In this document: positions 37,038 through 46,615 of the stretch, in pieces
Position numbering within the stretch: position 1 is the first letter of the stretch
How the letters are laid out: every line of letters begins with the position of its first letter
NCBI GenBank assembly: GCA_000985875.1
Contig: CCRI01000009.1
Coordinates: 124,001-188,000 of the forward strand
Direction of reading: 5' to 3'
Source: Neorhizobium galegae bv. officinalis
GTDB lineage: Bacteria; Pseudomonadota; Alphaproteobacteria; Rhizobiales; Rhizobiaceae
Length of the DNA stretch: 64,000 nt
Made by a program: the position numbers and the translations under genes
Notes under the pieces: model-generated
The model's database searches: none
Told to the model about the DNA's origin: nothing
The model's input: only the letters and a program-made list of their open reading frames with translations

Positions 37038-39041
37038 TCAGTCTGCCTGTGCTAGCTGAAGGAGCACAGCTGTCATCTCAGCGCTGAACCCCGGATGATC
37101 ATAACTAACGAGGACACCGCCGGTTCCGATCAACCCCATCCGAATAAGCTTGGACCCGAAACCCTTGCGCTCCGGTTCGTGCGGAGGCGGGCCGCCGGTT
37201 TCCCGCCAGGAGAGGTGAAAGATCGCGCCGTCACCGGTACCTTCGATGCGCCAGTCGATCGCCACCCGCCCGGTATCGTTGGAGAGCGCCCCGTACTTCA
37301 CCGCATTCGTCGTCAACTCGTGCAGGAGCAGGGAAAGCGAAAGCGAGCCTTTCGGACCGAACCGCACATTGGGACCCTGCGCATCGATCCGGTCACGCAT
37401 GCCGATCCCGTTCATGGTCCGGTCGACGACCGCGTAGACCGAGGCACTCGTCCAGTTCTGCTCGAACAGGATGTCGTGGGCGGTACTGAGCGCGTGCAGG
37501 CGCTTTTCGAAGGCTTCCACAAGGCCTCGCTCCGCCACCGGCCGGAGCGTCTGGGTGGCGATCGCCTGCACCATCGACAGCGTATTCTTCAGCCGATGGC
37601 TCATTTCCCTGTTGAGCATCTGCTGCTCTAGCTCGGCCTGAACCCGCGACATCGCGATCTGGATGCGATTGCCGAAGCTGCGGACGAAGGAAATCTCCTC
37701 CTCGATCCAGGGGTAAGGCTGGTCGTGATGTATGAAGGCAAGGAGCCTGAAGCGCCCGAGTTCGAAGATCGGCACGTTGACGAGCACACGGATGCCAAGC
37801 GCAAGAAGCGCCGGCGCGCTGTCGCGGGTGCGCGGGTCGGCGGCGACGTCGGTGATGACAACGGTTTCGCCGCGCTTCAGGTCATCGATGAACGCCCCGT
37901 AGTCCCGGAAGTGGTGCAGCCCGGCAAGGCTCTTGACGCCGGGCGCGCACCATTCGGGCGGTACCGACACCGTCTCATCCGCTACGTTGACGATGCCGAA
38001 ACCGGCACGCGTCGCGTCGAGCGCCCTGGCCATCAGGTCGCCGGCGGCGATCGCCATGGATTCCATGTCACTGAGGTCGCGCAGACGGTCGCCGACATCG
38101 AGCAGGGCCTGCACCCGGGCGGCTTCCCGTTTGGCAGCGGTCACGTCCCTGACCGTGCCGATCATCTTGACCGGCCGGCCCTCCTCGTCATGGCGAAAGC
38201 TGGCATTGCGCGCGATCCAGCGCACGCCGTATCCCGGCACGCGAATGCGGTATTCGACGTCGAGCGGCGCATCGCCTTGCTGCCGCGACGTATCGTCGGA
38301 CGGGAGGCCCTTGTCCTGCGGCAGCACCATGTCCTCGAAGACCCTGGCCGGATAGGTCTCGGCGATGGGCACGTGGAAGATCCGGCAGAATTCCCGCGAA
38401 ACGCGCATCATCGACGTGGCTATATCGATCTCGAATGTGCCGATCCGCCCTGCCTCCTGGGCCGCCAGGCTTGCATTGACGCTGGAGCGGATATTGGCGC
38501 TGATGGTCTTCTGGCGCCTGAAGAGGTCGTCCTTGCGCTGCAGGATCCGCCGCATCTCGAGAAGCGCGACGACCTGCCGGGCAAGCGCCTGCAGCGCCGC
38601 CTTCTGCCCCCCGTCGAGCCCCTGGGGCCGGGGCTGGATGTCGATGACGCAGAGAGTGCCGATCACCACCTCGTCCGGCGTGATCAGCGGCGCGCCGGCG
38701 TAGAAGCGGATATGCGGTTCGCCGGTGACGAGCGGGTTCGCGCGGGTGCGCTGGTCGAGCTGCAGGTCGGGGATGACCAGCACGTCGGAACTGCCGAGCG
38801 CATGAGCGCAGACAGACTGCGCGATCGGCGTTTCGCATGCCTCGAACCCGACGCGTGCCTTGAACCACTGCCGGTCCCTCTCGACCAGGCTGACGAGCGC
38901 CACGGGCGTGCCGCAGAGCGTGGAGGCGACAAGCACGATATCGTCGAACTCCGGCTCCGGCTCGGTGTCCATGATATTATAGGCATCGAGTGCTTCCAGC
39001 CGCTCAAGATGGATTTGTTCGTTCGGATCGGGATCGGCCAA
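37038..39041 (-). CDS. HWE-family sensor histidine kinase (GAF-PAS-GAF)
   Basis: 667 residues, cytosolic. GAF ~20-165 (LVERDRQWFKARVGFEACETPIAQSVCAHA), PAS ~200-310, second GAF ~325-475, then a HWE-type transmitter: phospho-acceptor His in MSHRLKNTLSMVQAIA, N-box HELTTNAVKYGALS and DWRIEG. Such kinases are typical of Rhizobiales and often act in general stress or light responses. The first GAF has the CETP/VCAHA layout seen in relatives that sense small molecules. It is followed directly by a receiver gene. Confidence 0.92.
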   Translation of the reverse strand: MADPDPNEQIHLERLEALDAYNIMDTEPEPEFDDIVLVASTLCGTPVALVSLVERDRQWFKARVGFEACETPIAQSVCAHALGSSDVLVIPDLQLDQRTRANPLVTGEPHIRFYAGAPLITPDEVVIGTLCVIDIQPRPQGLDGGQKAALQALARQVVALLEMRRILQRKDDLFRRQKTISANIRSSVNASLAAQEAGRIGTFEIDIATSMMRVSREFCRIFHVPIAETYPARVFEDMVLPQDKGLPSDDTSRQQGDAPLDVEYRIRVPGYGVRWIARNASFRHDEEGRPVKMIGTVRDVTAAKREAARVQALLDVGDRLRDLSDMESMAIAAGDLMARALDATRAGFGIVNVADETVSVPPEWCAPGVKSLAGLHHFRDYGAFIDDLKRGETVVITDVAADPRTRDSAPALLALGIRVLVNVPIFELGRFRLLAFIHHDQPYPWIEEEISFVRSFGNRIQIAMSRVQAELEQQMLNREMSHRLKNTLSMVQAIATQTLRPVAERGLVEAFEKRLHALSTAHDILFEQNWTSASVYAVVDRTMNGIGMRDRIDAQGPNVRFGPKGSLSLSLLLHELTTNAVKYGALSNDTGRVAIDWRIEGTGDGAIFHLSWRETGGPPPHEPERKGFGSKLIRMGLIGTGGVLVSYDHPGFSAEMTAVLLQLAQAD

Positions 39042-39381
39042 TGACGGTCTCGGAATTGAAGTTTAACGCGATATTGGCAGCTTTCGCCAAAAGACCAGAG
39101 AGACGCAATCAAATTTCACGACCGGCGGAAACCGCGTTGAAACCTCGAGCCCTTGTTGAAAACCGAAGTCTGGGACCGCCGGCCCCGTCGCGATCGCCTC
39201 GACCCGCAGGGCCGGTCCGGACCATTTCTGTCAGGACGCGGGAATTCGAGGCCGCCCTCGCTCCGAAGGCGGTTGACGCCTCCGATCCCCCTGATAATTT
39301 GACCATGCAGTCAAAACTTGGTGCAATGACGCCGACCGGGAAATGGCCACCCGAAGAAACCGAATGGCCATGGAGAATGTC
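39042..39381. other. 340-bp intergenic region between the HWE kinase and the aminotransferase
   Basis: Divergent promoter region. I see no gene in it. It contains a perfect inverted repeat TTTGAC-CATGCA-GTCAAA at 39298-39315, 67 bp before the aminotransferase ATG, which could be a regulator site. Confidence 0.6.
39298..39315. promoter_or_regulatory. TTTGAC-N6-GTCAAA inverted repeat
   Basis: Perfect 6-bp arms, spacer CATGCA (itself nearly palindromic), upstream of the aminotransferase. It could bind a GntR-type or similar dimer; no regulator gene is adjacent. Confidence 0.4.
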
Positions 39382-40710
39382 ATGTCCAATCGCCTGAATA
39401 CCACGCCCAACGACCTGCGGGCGTTCTGGATGCCGTTTACGGCAAACCGCCAGTTCAAGCAGGAACCCCGCCTTTTCGTCGCCGCCAAGGATATGCATTA
39501 CACGACCCATGACGGCCACCAGGTGCTCGATGCCACCGCCGGCCTCTGGTGCGTGAATGCGGGCCACTGCCGCCCGAAAATCACCGAGGCGATCCGCGAA
39601 CAGGCCGGCGAACTGGATTACGCGCCCGCCTTCCAGCTGGGCCATCCGAAGGCTTTCGAACTCGCCAACCGCCTCGTCGATATCGCGCCTGAAGGCATGA
39701 ACCACGTTCTCTACACCAATTCCGGCTCGGAATCGGTTGAAACGGCGCTGAAGGTGGCGCTTGCCTATCACCGCGTGAAGGGCAACGGCTCGCGCTTCCG
39801 CCTGATCGGCCGCGAGCGCGGTTATCACGGCGTCAATTTCGGCGGCATCTCGGTCGGCGGCATCGTCTCCAACCGAAAAATGTTCGGCACGCTTTTGACC
39901 GGCGTCGACCACCTGCCGCATACCCATCTGCCGGGCAAGAACGCCTTCACCAAGGGCGAGCCGGAACATGGCGGCGATCTTGCGACCGAGCTCGAGCGCA
40001 TCGTCACCCTGCATGACGCCTCGACCGTCGCCGCCGTCATCGTCGAGCCCGTCGCCGGCTCCACCGGCGTGCTGATCCCGCCGAAGGGCTACCTGCAGAA
40101 GCTGCGCGAGATCTGCACCAAGCACGGCATCCTGTTGATCTTCGATGAAGTCATCACCGGTTTCGGCCGCCTCGGCGCCCCGTTCGCCGCCCAGTATTTC
40201 GACGTCAAGCCGGACATCATCACCACAGCCAAGGGCTTGACCAACGGCGTGATCCCGATGGGCGCCGTCTTCGTGACCTCCGAGATCCACGACGCCTTCA
40301 TGACCGGCCCTGAGCACATGATCGAGTTCATGCACGGCTATACCTATTCCGGCAACCCGATCGCGTCGGCTGCCGGCCTTGCGACGCTCGAAACCTACAA
40401 GGAAGAAGGCCTGTTCGACCGCGCCCGCGACATCGCCCCCTATTGGGAGGAAGGCCTGCATTCGCTCAAAGACCTGCCGAATGTCATCGATATCCGCAAC
40501 CTCGGCCTGATCGGCGCGATCGAACTCGACCCGATCGCCGGCGAACCGACCAAGCGCGCCTTCACCGCCTTCCTGAAGGCCTACGAAAACGGCCTGCTGA
40601 TCCGCACCACCGGCGACACGATTGCCATGTCTCCGCCGCTGATCGTCGAGAAACATCATATCGACGAGATCTTTGGCAAATTGCGCGAGATCCTGACGAG
40701 CAATATCTGA
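39382..40710 (+). CDS. Class III omega-aminotransferase (beta-alanine--pyruvate type)
   Basis: 442 residues, PLP enzyme of fold type I. The Schiff-base lysine is Lys284 in TTAKGLTNG; other hallmarks are NSGSESVETALKVA, YHGVNFGG, IVEPVAGSTG and FDEVITGFGRLG. The start FWMPFTANRQFKQEPRL is typical of omega-amino acid:pyruvate transaminases acting on beta-alanine or similar amines. The ATG at 39382 has GGAG six bases upstream. It is a single gene followed by a RIME-like element. Confidence 0.93.
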   Translation: MSNRLNTTPNDLRAFWMPFTANRQFKQEPRLFVAAKDMHYTTHDGHQVLDATAGLWCVNAGHCRPKITEAIREQAGELDYAPAFQLGHPKAFELANRLVDIAPEGMNHVLYTNSGSESVETALKVALAYHRVKGNGSRFRLIGRERGYHGVNFGGISVGGIVSNRKMFGTLLTGVDHLPHTHLPGKNAFTKGEPEHGGDLATELERIVTLHDASTVAAVIVEPVAGSTGVLIPPKGYLQKLREICTKHGILLIFDEVITGFGRLGAPFAAQYFDVKPDIITTAKGLTNGVIPMGAVFVTSEIHDAFMTGPEHMIEFMHGYTYSGNPIASAAGLATLETYKEEGLFDRARDIAPYWEEGLHSLKDLPNVIDIRNLGLIGAIELDPIAGEPTKRAFTAFLKAYENGLLIRTTGDTIAMSPPLIVEKHHIDEIFGKLREILTSNI

Positions 40711-40773
40711 GGCAGGCTATCGCATACGGAATGACGGAAAAGGCGGCTCTCGGGCCGTTGCCAAGCCCACCGC

Positions 40774-40893
40774 ATCCTCATCCCTGTGCTTGTCACAGGG
40801 ATCCAGCGCGCTCAAGTCCTTGAGCGCAAAAGACTCTCTCCACGGCGCAGGCGCGCCGTGGCTGGATTCCTGTGACAAGCACAGGAATGAGGG
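40774..40893. repeat. RIME-like mosaic palindromic element, copy A
   Basis: About 120 bp with ends in inverted orientation (ATCCCTGTG-CTTGT-CACAGGGAT on the left, ATTCCTGTG-ACAAG-CACAGGAAT on the right) and two internal hairpins (GCGCTCAAG/CTTGAGCGC and CCACGGCGC/GCGCCGTGG). Two relatives lie at 49.4 and 54.9 kb. Non-coding and intergenic. Confidence 0.8.
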
Positions 40894-40950
40894 AAGAGAA
40901 TAGGCCGCCCGCCGGCACCCCGGCGGACGGCGATCTCATGAGCCCAAACC

Positions 40951-41790
40951 TCAGCCCTTGAAGAAAGCCAGCAGGTCCGCGTTGATCACGTCCGCATGGG
41001 TCGTCGCCATGCCATGCGGCAAACCTTCATAGACCTTCAGCGTCCCCTTCTTGAGCAGCTTGATGGCAAGGTGCGCCGAGTCGGCGATCGGCACGATCTG
41101 GTCGTCGTCGCCATGCATGACGAGAACCGGCACGTCGATCGCCTTCAGGTCTTCGGTGAAGTCGGTTTCCGAAAACGCCTTGATGCAGTCGTAGTGAGCC
41201 TTGGTGCCGCCCATCATGCCCTGTCGCCACCAATTGGCGATCACGCCTTCCGAAACGGTCGCGCCTTCCCGGTTGAAGCCGTAGAACGGGCCGGCCGGCA
41301 CGTCGCGGAAGAACTGCGCGCGGTTGGCGGCGAGCGCTGCGCGAAAACCGTCGAAGACCTCGATCGGCAGGCCGCCCGGATTGTTTTCGGTCTTCAGCAT
41401 GATCGGCGGCACGGCGCCCATCAGCACGGCCTTGGCCACCCGGCCACCGCCGCCATACTGGGCAACGTAGCGGGCAACTTCGCCGCCGCCGGTCGAATGG
41501 CCGACATGGATGGCGTTCTTCAGATCGAGATGGGCCGCTAACTCGGCAACGTCGGCAGCATACGTATCCATTTCGTTGCCGGTTTCGGTCTGGCTCGAAC
41601 GGCCGTGGCCGCGGCGGTCATGGGCGATGACGCGAAAACCCTGGTGCAGGAAAAACAGCATCTGGGCGTCCCAGTCATCGGCCGAGAGCGGCCAACCGTG
41701 ATGGAAGACAACCGGCTGGGCGTCCTTCGAACCCCAGTCCTTGTAGAAGATCTGCGTACCGTCCTTGGTGGTGATGAAATTGCTGGTCAT
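40951..41790 (-). CDS. Alpha/beta hydrolase (non-heme chloroperoxidase-like)
   Basis: 279 residues. The nucleophile elbow is VGHSTGGG with Ser99, the acid is in GDDDQIVP and the His is in LPHGMATTH, a complete triad. The start [20 protein letters not shown] and [13 protein letters not shown] match arylesterase/perhydrolase ('cofactor-free chloroperoxidase') proteins. It is divergent from an OhrR-like gene, which suggests induction by peroxides or organic acids. The ATG at 41790 is chosen over a longer frame. Confidence 0.9.
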   Translation of the reverse strand: MTSNFITTKDGTQIFYKDWGSKDAQPVVFHHGWPLSADDWDAQMLFFLHQGFRVIAHDRRGHGRSSQTETGNEMDTYAADVAELAAHLDLKNAIHVGHSTGGGEVARYVAQYGGGGRVAKAVLMGAVPPIMLKTENNPGGLPIEVFDGFRAALAANRAQFFRDVPAGPFYGFNREGATVSEGVIANWWRQGMMGGTKAHYDCIKAFSETDFTEDLKAIDVPVLVMHGDDDQIVPIADSAHLAIKLLKKGTLKVYEGLPHGMATTHADVINADLLAFFKG

Positions 41791-41920
41791 GATTCTCGTG
41801 TCCTTTCGAAACTGCTTTTTCAATGACTGCGACATGAATGGCGGGCGCGGCAGTGGAAATGGCCGGCCTGACATTCATAGTACCGTTGCGTGTCGTTCCT
41901 TTGAACCGACCCTTCGGACT

Positions 41921-42012
41921 ATCGCGATCTTCATACCTCGATATTTGTTATCGCGATAACGATATGGGTAACGCCATTTTCCGATCCTGTCTACAAAAAT
42001 ATTTATTGCGAT
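41921..42012. promoter_or_regulatory. Three ATCGCGAT-like sites between the hydrolase and OhrR-like genes
   Basis: ATCGCGAT at 41921-41928, the perfect palindrome GTTATCGCGATAAC at 41947-41960, and ATTGCGAT at 42005-42012. They are 29 and 55 bp apart in the divergent control region, suiting a MarR-type dimer. Confidence 0.55.
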
Positions 42013-42063
42013 ATCAAATTGTGCTATACGTCACCGCGAACCTGGAACAGCATCGGAGCAAGC

Positions 42064-42504
42064 ATGCCCGCCTCCCCCCTTCCGCCGCTCGACGAGCAAC
42101 TCTGCTTTTCGCTCTATACGGCCCATATCGCCATCAATCGCGCCTATAAGCCGATGCTCGACGACATGGGCATCACTTATCCGCAATACCTCGTGCTCAG
42201 CGTGCTCGGCGAACAGGACGGCTCGACGATCGGCACGATCGCGGAAAGGCTGGGCCTGGAATCGAGCACCATCACCCCGCCCGTAAAGCGGCTCGAACAG
42301 GCCGGACTGCTGGAGCGCCGCCGTAGCAAGACCGATGAGCGCCAGGTGCATGTCTGGCTGACCGACACCGGCCGCGCCCTGATCGCGAAGAGCAAATGTC
42401 TCGGCGACACGCTGATGGAACGGTCCGGCATGGCGCCGAAGGAATTCCAGGCTTTCAACCATCAGGTCCGCGCCTTCCTCGGCGCCCTGGAGCGCAATGC
42501 CTGA
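42064..42504 (+). CDS. MarR family regulator, OhrR-like
   Basis: 146 residues. EQLCFSLYTAHIAINRAYKPML carries Cys14 in the position of the reactive Cys of OhrR, which senses organic hydroperoxides. The winged helix is GTIAERLGLESSTITPPVKRLEQAGLLERRRSKTDERQVHVWLT. It probably represses itself and the divergent hydrolase. No ohr gene is in the window. The ATG at 42064 is chosen because the family starts near PPLDEQLCF. Confidence 0.88.
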   Translation: MPASPLPPLDEQLCFSLYTAHIAINRAYKPMLDDMGITYPQYLVLSVLGEQDGSTIGTIAERLGLESSTITPPVKRLEQAGLLERRRSKTDERQVHVWLTDTGRALIAKSKCLGDTLMERSGMAPKEFQAFNHQVRAFLGALERNA

Positions 42505-42785
42505 TTTCGCAGACATCGCAGAATCTGGGCGATCTCCGGAATTTTTCGCGCATTTCTTGGTGAAAATCACAAAAATCCGTCCCGTTTTGTTATCTTCTTG
42601 CGCAATCCCGGCGGAATTCATACAGAATTGGCGGCCGGTCGCCGAAAGCCAAACATGGCTCGGCACGGTATCGACCGCATCGCTTTCCCGTCCTTGGCAC
42701 GACCGCGCCCGGCGCGACATCGAAAACGGAAGGCAGGGGTGCGGCGTTCACCGCGGGGCTGAAGCCCCCACCCAAGGAGACCAAG

Positions 42786-43892
42786 ATGAACCTCAAGACG
42801 TTTCTGGGGGCAACAGCACTCGCCTCCCTGACTTTCGCTCCGCTTGCCCAGGCCGACATCGTCATCGGCCTGATCGCCCCGCTCACCGGCCCCGTCGCGG
42901 CCTATGGTGACCAGGTCAAGAACGGCGCCGAAACCGCGATTGCCGAAATCAACAAGAAGGGCGGCATTCTCGGCGAAAAGGTCGTCCTCAAGACCGCCGA
43001 CGACGCCGCGGAACCCAAGCAGGGTGTTTCCGCCGCCAACCAGCTGGTTGGCGAAGGCATCCGCTTCGTGGTCGGCCCGGTGACGTCGGGCGTCGCCATG
43101 CCGGCTTCCGATGCACTTGCCGAAAACGGCGTGCTGATGGTCACCCCGACCGCCACCACCCCGGCCCTCACCAGCCGCGGCCTCACCAACGTGTTCCGCA
43201 CCTGCGGCCGTGACGACCAGCAGGCCGTGGTCGCCGCCAACTACGTCCTGAAGACCTTCAAGGACAAGAAGGTCGCGATCATCAACGACAAGGGCGCCTA
43301 TGGCAAAGGCCTCGCCGACGCCTTCAAGGCTGCGCTGAATGCCGGCGGCGTCAAGGAAGTTCTCGACGACGCAGTCACGCCCGGCGACAAGGATTTCAGC
43401 GCGCTGACGACCCGCCTGAAGTCGCAGAATGTCGATGTGATCTATTTCGGCGGCTACCACCCGGAAGGCGGCCTGCTCGCCCGCCAGCTCGCCGATCTCG
43501 GCGTCAAGGCGACGATCATCGGCGGCGACGGCCTGTCGAACAGCGAGTTCTGGAACATCGGCACCAAGGCCGCAGCCGGCACGATCTTCACCAACGCCTC
43601 CGATGCGACCAAGAACCCGGATTCCAAGGCCGCCGCCGAAGCGCTCGCCGCCCGCAAGATCCCCGCCGAGGCCTTCACGCTGAATGCGTATGCCGCCGTC
43701 GAAGTGATCAAGGCCGGTATCGAAAAGGCAAAGAGCGCCGAGGATACGGAAGCGGTGGCCGCGGCGATCAAGTCCGGCGAACCGATCGCCACCGCCATCG
43801 GCAAGCTCACCTATGGCGAGACGGGCGACCTCACCTCGCAGAGCTTCTCGCTCTTCAAGTGGCAGGACGGCAAGATCGTCTCCGCCGAGTGA
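42786..43892 (+). CDS. Branched-chain amino acid ABC transporter binding protein (LivJ type)
   Basis: 368 residues. Signal peptide ending FAPLAQA, then the type I periplasmic binding fold: [48 protein letters not shown], and [17 protein letters not shown]. It resembles the LivJ/Leu-Ile-Val proteins. No permease or ATPase genes are adjacent, so it must work with Liv components elsewhere. AAGGAGA precedes the ATG, and a UUCG-capped terminator follows. Confidence 0.94.
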   Translation: MNLKTFLGATALASLTFAPLAQADIVIGLIAPLTGPVAAYGDQVKNGAETAIAEINKKGGILGEKVVLKTADDAAEPKQGVSAANQLVGEGIRFVVGPVTSGVAMPASDALAENGVLMVTPTATTPALTSRGLTNVFRTCGRDDQQAVVAANYVLKTFKDKKVAIINDKGAYGKGLADAFKAALNAGGVKEVLDDAVTPGDKDFSALTTRLKSQNVDVIYFGGYHPEGGLLARQLADLGVKATIIGGDGLSNSEFWNIGTKAAAGTIFTNASDATKNPDSKAAAEALAARKIPAEAFTLNAYAAVEVIKAGIEKAKSAEDTEAVAAAIKSGEPIATAIGKLTYGETGDLTSQSFSLFKWQDGKIVSAE

Positions 43893-43914
43893 CATCCTTC
43901 AAATCGCATGACGG

Positions 43915-43944
43915 GCGGGCGCCTTCGGGCGCCCGCTTGTTTTG
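43915..43944 (+). terminator. Terminator after the LivJ-type gene
   Basis: GCGGGCGCC-TTCG-GGCGCCCGC followed by TTGTTTT. Perfect 9-bp stem with a stable UUCG tetraloop. Confidence 0.9.
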
Positions 43945-43954
43945 GCGAACCCGT

Positions 43955-45577
43955 CTAGATGCGTCGAAGCCGCCCCCGATAGTGAACGACCTTGCCAATC
44001 AGCGGCAGCGCGATCGGCACGTCGAAGCAGAAATCACCACCCTCCGCCCATTCCCGCGCCTCGCTTTTCGGCGCAAGAACCAGCGGCATCGGAACCGAGA
44101 AGACCGACCACCGACGCATCACCATCGTCAGCCCGGAAGCGTCCGACGGCAGATCGAAATAAAATCGTATCGGCCCGAAACGCTCGCAGACATGGCGCCC
44201 GCGCTGGCTGAGCTCGCTGCTGAAAACATGCCCGCCGAAATCGCGCGTCCAGCGTTCGACGCCACGGTTTTCCGAGAAAGCGACATGCAGCGCATGCTCC
44301 CCTTCCGGCGGAAAACGCATGATTGCCGCGACGAGTCGCGCCGGAAGTGACCGCCCGCGCTCCACCGTGGCGGTGCCGGCCGCTCCCGCATCTCCGAAAA
44401 CACTATGCATTTCCCGCACCGGCACCGGCAGCATATGGAACGCCTCGCCCATTGCCCGCAAATAGAGCGGCAGATAGGGGCTGCTCTCGATCTCCCGGTA
44501 GATCGCAAGCCGGTCGAATTGCGGGGTGAACGCTGCCAATGACAACTCTCCCGCAGCCGGCCGGGCACCGGGAGCTACCGTCCCCTGCGCTATCGCATTC
44601 GCGATCAGCTGCGCCGCCATCGTCGGGATTTCCGGCCCGCAGCCCTCTTCCGCGATCAACGTCCACCGCCGGCTTTCGAACGCACCGCCAAGTAAGCCCT
44701 TGACCTCGATCGACATCGCCGAACGATCCGTCCCCAATTGCGTGCTGAGCTTCTGCAGCGGCAGCAGCCAGCGGGCAAGCGGCCTGAGCGACGCGAACCA
44801 TCCCCATTTCACCGGCCAACTCAAAATCCAGAGCGTCAGCAGTTGAAACGAAAACTCCGGCCCGGCACGGAAGATGGTTGCGGGTCGGCCCGGCACCCTT
44901 GCCGGTACAAGATCATGATCCGGCACATCCGACAGCGCGACCAGCCGCGAAATGGGCGCCTTGCCGCGTATGCCATAGTGTACGCGCTTCAACCGATGCC
45001 AGCCGGTCTCCTGCCGCCAGCGCCGCCCTTGCCAGAGCCGCACGGGCTTGCCCACATAGCTGAGGATCGCTGCCGCGACGGACGAACCTGCCGCCGCACG
45101 GTTCGAGGCGCTGATCGACATTTCGACGGAGCGCACCTCCTCCATGTCTTGCGACAGTTCATCAATAACAGCACCGGACATGGCAGGCACGCTGGAGGCA
45201 CCGGCCATCGCCACGACGCCGCGAGCACGCGCCGTCTCATCCAGCGCCGAAATGCCGTTGACGAAATCCCGCGCATCGGCGAGATCGATGTAGTGGACCC
45301 CACAGGCGATACATGCCTGCGCCACCTGATAGCCGCTGCCCTGAAACGGCCCGGCTGCATCGATGAGTAGAAACGGCCGATGTTCCTCAAGGATCGGCGT
45401 CAGATCCCGGCTCCGATCCGCCACGAGCGGCATCGCATTCGGCAGATCCTCCGCAAATCGCCTGGCAGCCTCGCCATTCCGGCCAGCCACCAGAACCATC
45501 CAACCATCAGCGGCGAGCCGCAGCGAAAGCCGGGCGCCGAAACCGCCATATCCGCCAAGAACGATGACCGTTTTCAC
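43955..45577 (-). CDS. Saccharopine-dehydrogenase-like NAD(P)-binding protein with DUF4166 C-terminus
   Basis: 540 residues. The N-terminal Rossmann fold starts VIVLGGYGGFGARLSLRLA, with LLIDAAGPFQGSGYQVAQACIACGVHYIDLAD, as in the saccharopine dehydrogenase NADP domain. Residues ~370-540 form DUF4166 (MGEAFHMLPVPVREMHSVFGDAGAAGTATVERG, MRRWSVFSVPMPLVLAP). The reaction is unknown. It overlaps the DCC gene by four bases, a pairing seen in other proteobacteria. Confidence 0.87.
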   Translation of the reverse strand: MKTVIVLGGYGGFGARLSLRLAADGWMVLVAGRNGEAARRFAEDLPNAMPLVADRSRDLTPILEEHRPFLLIDAAGPFQGSGYQVAQACIACGVHYIDLADARDFVNGISALDETARARGVVAMAGASSVPAMSGAVIDELSQDMEEVRSVEMSISASNRAAAGSSVAAAILSYVGKPVRLWQGRRWRQETGWHRLKRVHYGIRGKAPISRLVALSDVPDHDLVPARVPGRPATIFRAGPEFSFQLLTLWILSWPVKWGWFASLRPLARWLLPLQKLSTQLGTDRSAMSIEVKGLLGGAFESRRWTLIAEEGCGPEIPTMAAQLIANAIAQGTVAPGARPAAGELSLAAFTPQFDRLAIYREIESSPYLPLYLRAMGEAFHMLPVPVREMHSVFGDAGAAGTATVERGRSLPARLVAAIMRFPPEGEHALHVAFSENRGVERWTRDFGGHVFSSELSQRGRHVCERFGPIRFYFDLPSDASGLTMVMRRWSVFSVPMPLVLAPKSEAREWAEGGDFCFDVPIALPLIGKVVHYRGRLRRI

Positions 45578-45984
45578 AGCACGCGATCTGCATAATCCGC
45601 CGGCGGAACCCAGCAGGTCTCGTGCCGTCCAAAAATCCGATAGCGGTTGCGGGCAATCCAGAGATAGAGCGGATCGCGCAGGAAAGGCGGCACCAGCTTC
45701 AGAACGGAAAGTACCTTCCAGGGCCAGCCAAGCCCGGCATAGATCGCCAGCACCGCATCACTGTCGCGCAGCGCCTCGTCACCCTGCACCACGATCAGCG
45801 TTTCCGGATCGGCCGGATCGATGCCGAAGCGGCGATAGAGCGCAGCTCCCGTTTCGTTCTGCATCGAGGCGAGACGGAACCGCTGCGCCCGGTCATGACG
45901 CAGCACGAACTGGGCGTTGGCCGAGCAGAGAATGCATTGCGCATCGAAAACGATAATCGGGCCGGAGAGGTCTTTGGCGCTCAT
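45574..45984 (-). CDS. DCC family thiol-disulfide oxidoreductase-like protein
   Basis: 136 residues. The defining DxxCxxC motif is FDAQCILC (Cys17, Cys20). The rest (ASMQNETGAALYRRFGI, LWPWKVLSVLKLVPPFLRDPLYLWIARNRYRIFG-like blocks) is the usual DUF393 pattern. Probably redox active, substrate unknown. It is the first gene of a two-gene operon, with its stop overlapping the next gene. Confidence 0.92.
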   Translation of the reverse strand: MSAKDLSGPIIVFDAQCILCSANAQFVLRHDRAQRFRLASMQNETGAALYRRFGIDPADPETLIVVQGDEALRDSDAVLAIYAGLGWPWKVLSVLKLVPPFLRDPLYLWIARNRYRIFGRHETCWVPPADYADRVL

Positions 45985-46053
45985 GGCGCCACCTTATTCC
46001 GACAGATCAAAGCCAGGCAATCGATATCGGTTTGCAGACTTGACGTTGCTTCC

Positions 46054-46515
46054 TCACCCCACATGCACCGCCAGCGTCCGCTTCAACGTCTTCAGCACGA
46101 CGCTCGTCGTGAATTTGCGGATATTCGGGTTCATCTCCATCATCCGGTCCGCCAGCACGTCGAAATGCTCGACGGACTGGACGAGGATCACCAGCGTGAA
46201 ATCGCCCCGGCCGGACGTGCCCCAGGCTTCCTGCACCTCCGGCGTATCCGCAAGCCAGCGCAGGAAAGGCGGCATGAGTTCCGGCCGGTCGCGCTCCAGC
46301 TCCACCTCGACCAGCATGGAAACGGCCGTGCCGACCTTTTTCGGATCGACGATCGAAACGTCCCGCAGGATCACCTTGTCCTCGCGCAGCTTCTGCAACC
46401 GCCGCTGCGCCGAGGACGGGGAGAGGCCCACACGCTCGGCAAGCTCGTTCAGGGTAATGGTCGCATCTTGCTGCATGAGCTTGAGGATTTCACGGTCAGC
46501 TTTCGTCAATGCCAT
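46054..46515 (-). CDS. Lrp/AsnC family transcriptional regulator
   Basis: 153 residues: helix-turn-helix (ITLNELAERVGLSPSSAQRRLQKLREDKVI) and RAM domain (VELERDRPELMPPFLRWLADTPEVQEAWGTSGRGDF). It is divergent from a threonine dehydratase-like gene with a 100-bp gap holding an inverted repeat. It likely controls that gene and senses an amino acid. The ATG is at 46515; the longer frame runs across the neighbouring promoter and is rejected. Confidence 0.92.
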   Translation of the reverse strand: MALTKADREILKLMQQDATITLNELAERVGLSPSSAQRRLQKLREDKVILRDVSIVDPKKVGTAVSMLVEVELERDRPELMPPFLRWLADTPEVQEAWGTSGRGDFTLVILVQSVEHFDVLADRMMEMNPNIRKFTTSVVLKTLKRTLAVHVG

Positions 46516-46554
46516 TGAGAGAATTTCCCGGCTATCAAACAAATTCCGGGAGAT

Positions 46555-46584
46555 ATTCCTGATTAGAAGCATAACTTCAGGAAT
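46555..46584. promoter_or_regulatory. Inverted repeat between the Lrp and dehydratase genes
   Basis: ATTCCTGA-N14-TCAGGAAT, perfect 8-bp arms, 32 bp before the dehydratase ATG and 40 bp before the Lrp ATG. Likely an Lrp-type site. Confidence 0.55.
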
Positions 46585-46615
46585 CCTGCCGGTTTTTCGT
46601 TGGCATCTTAACGCC

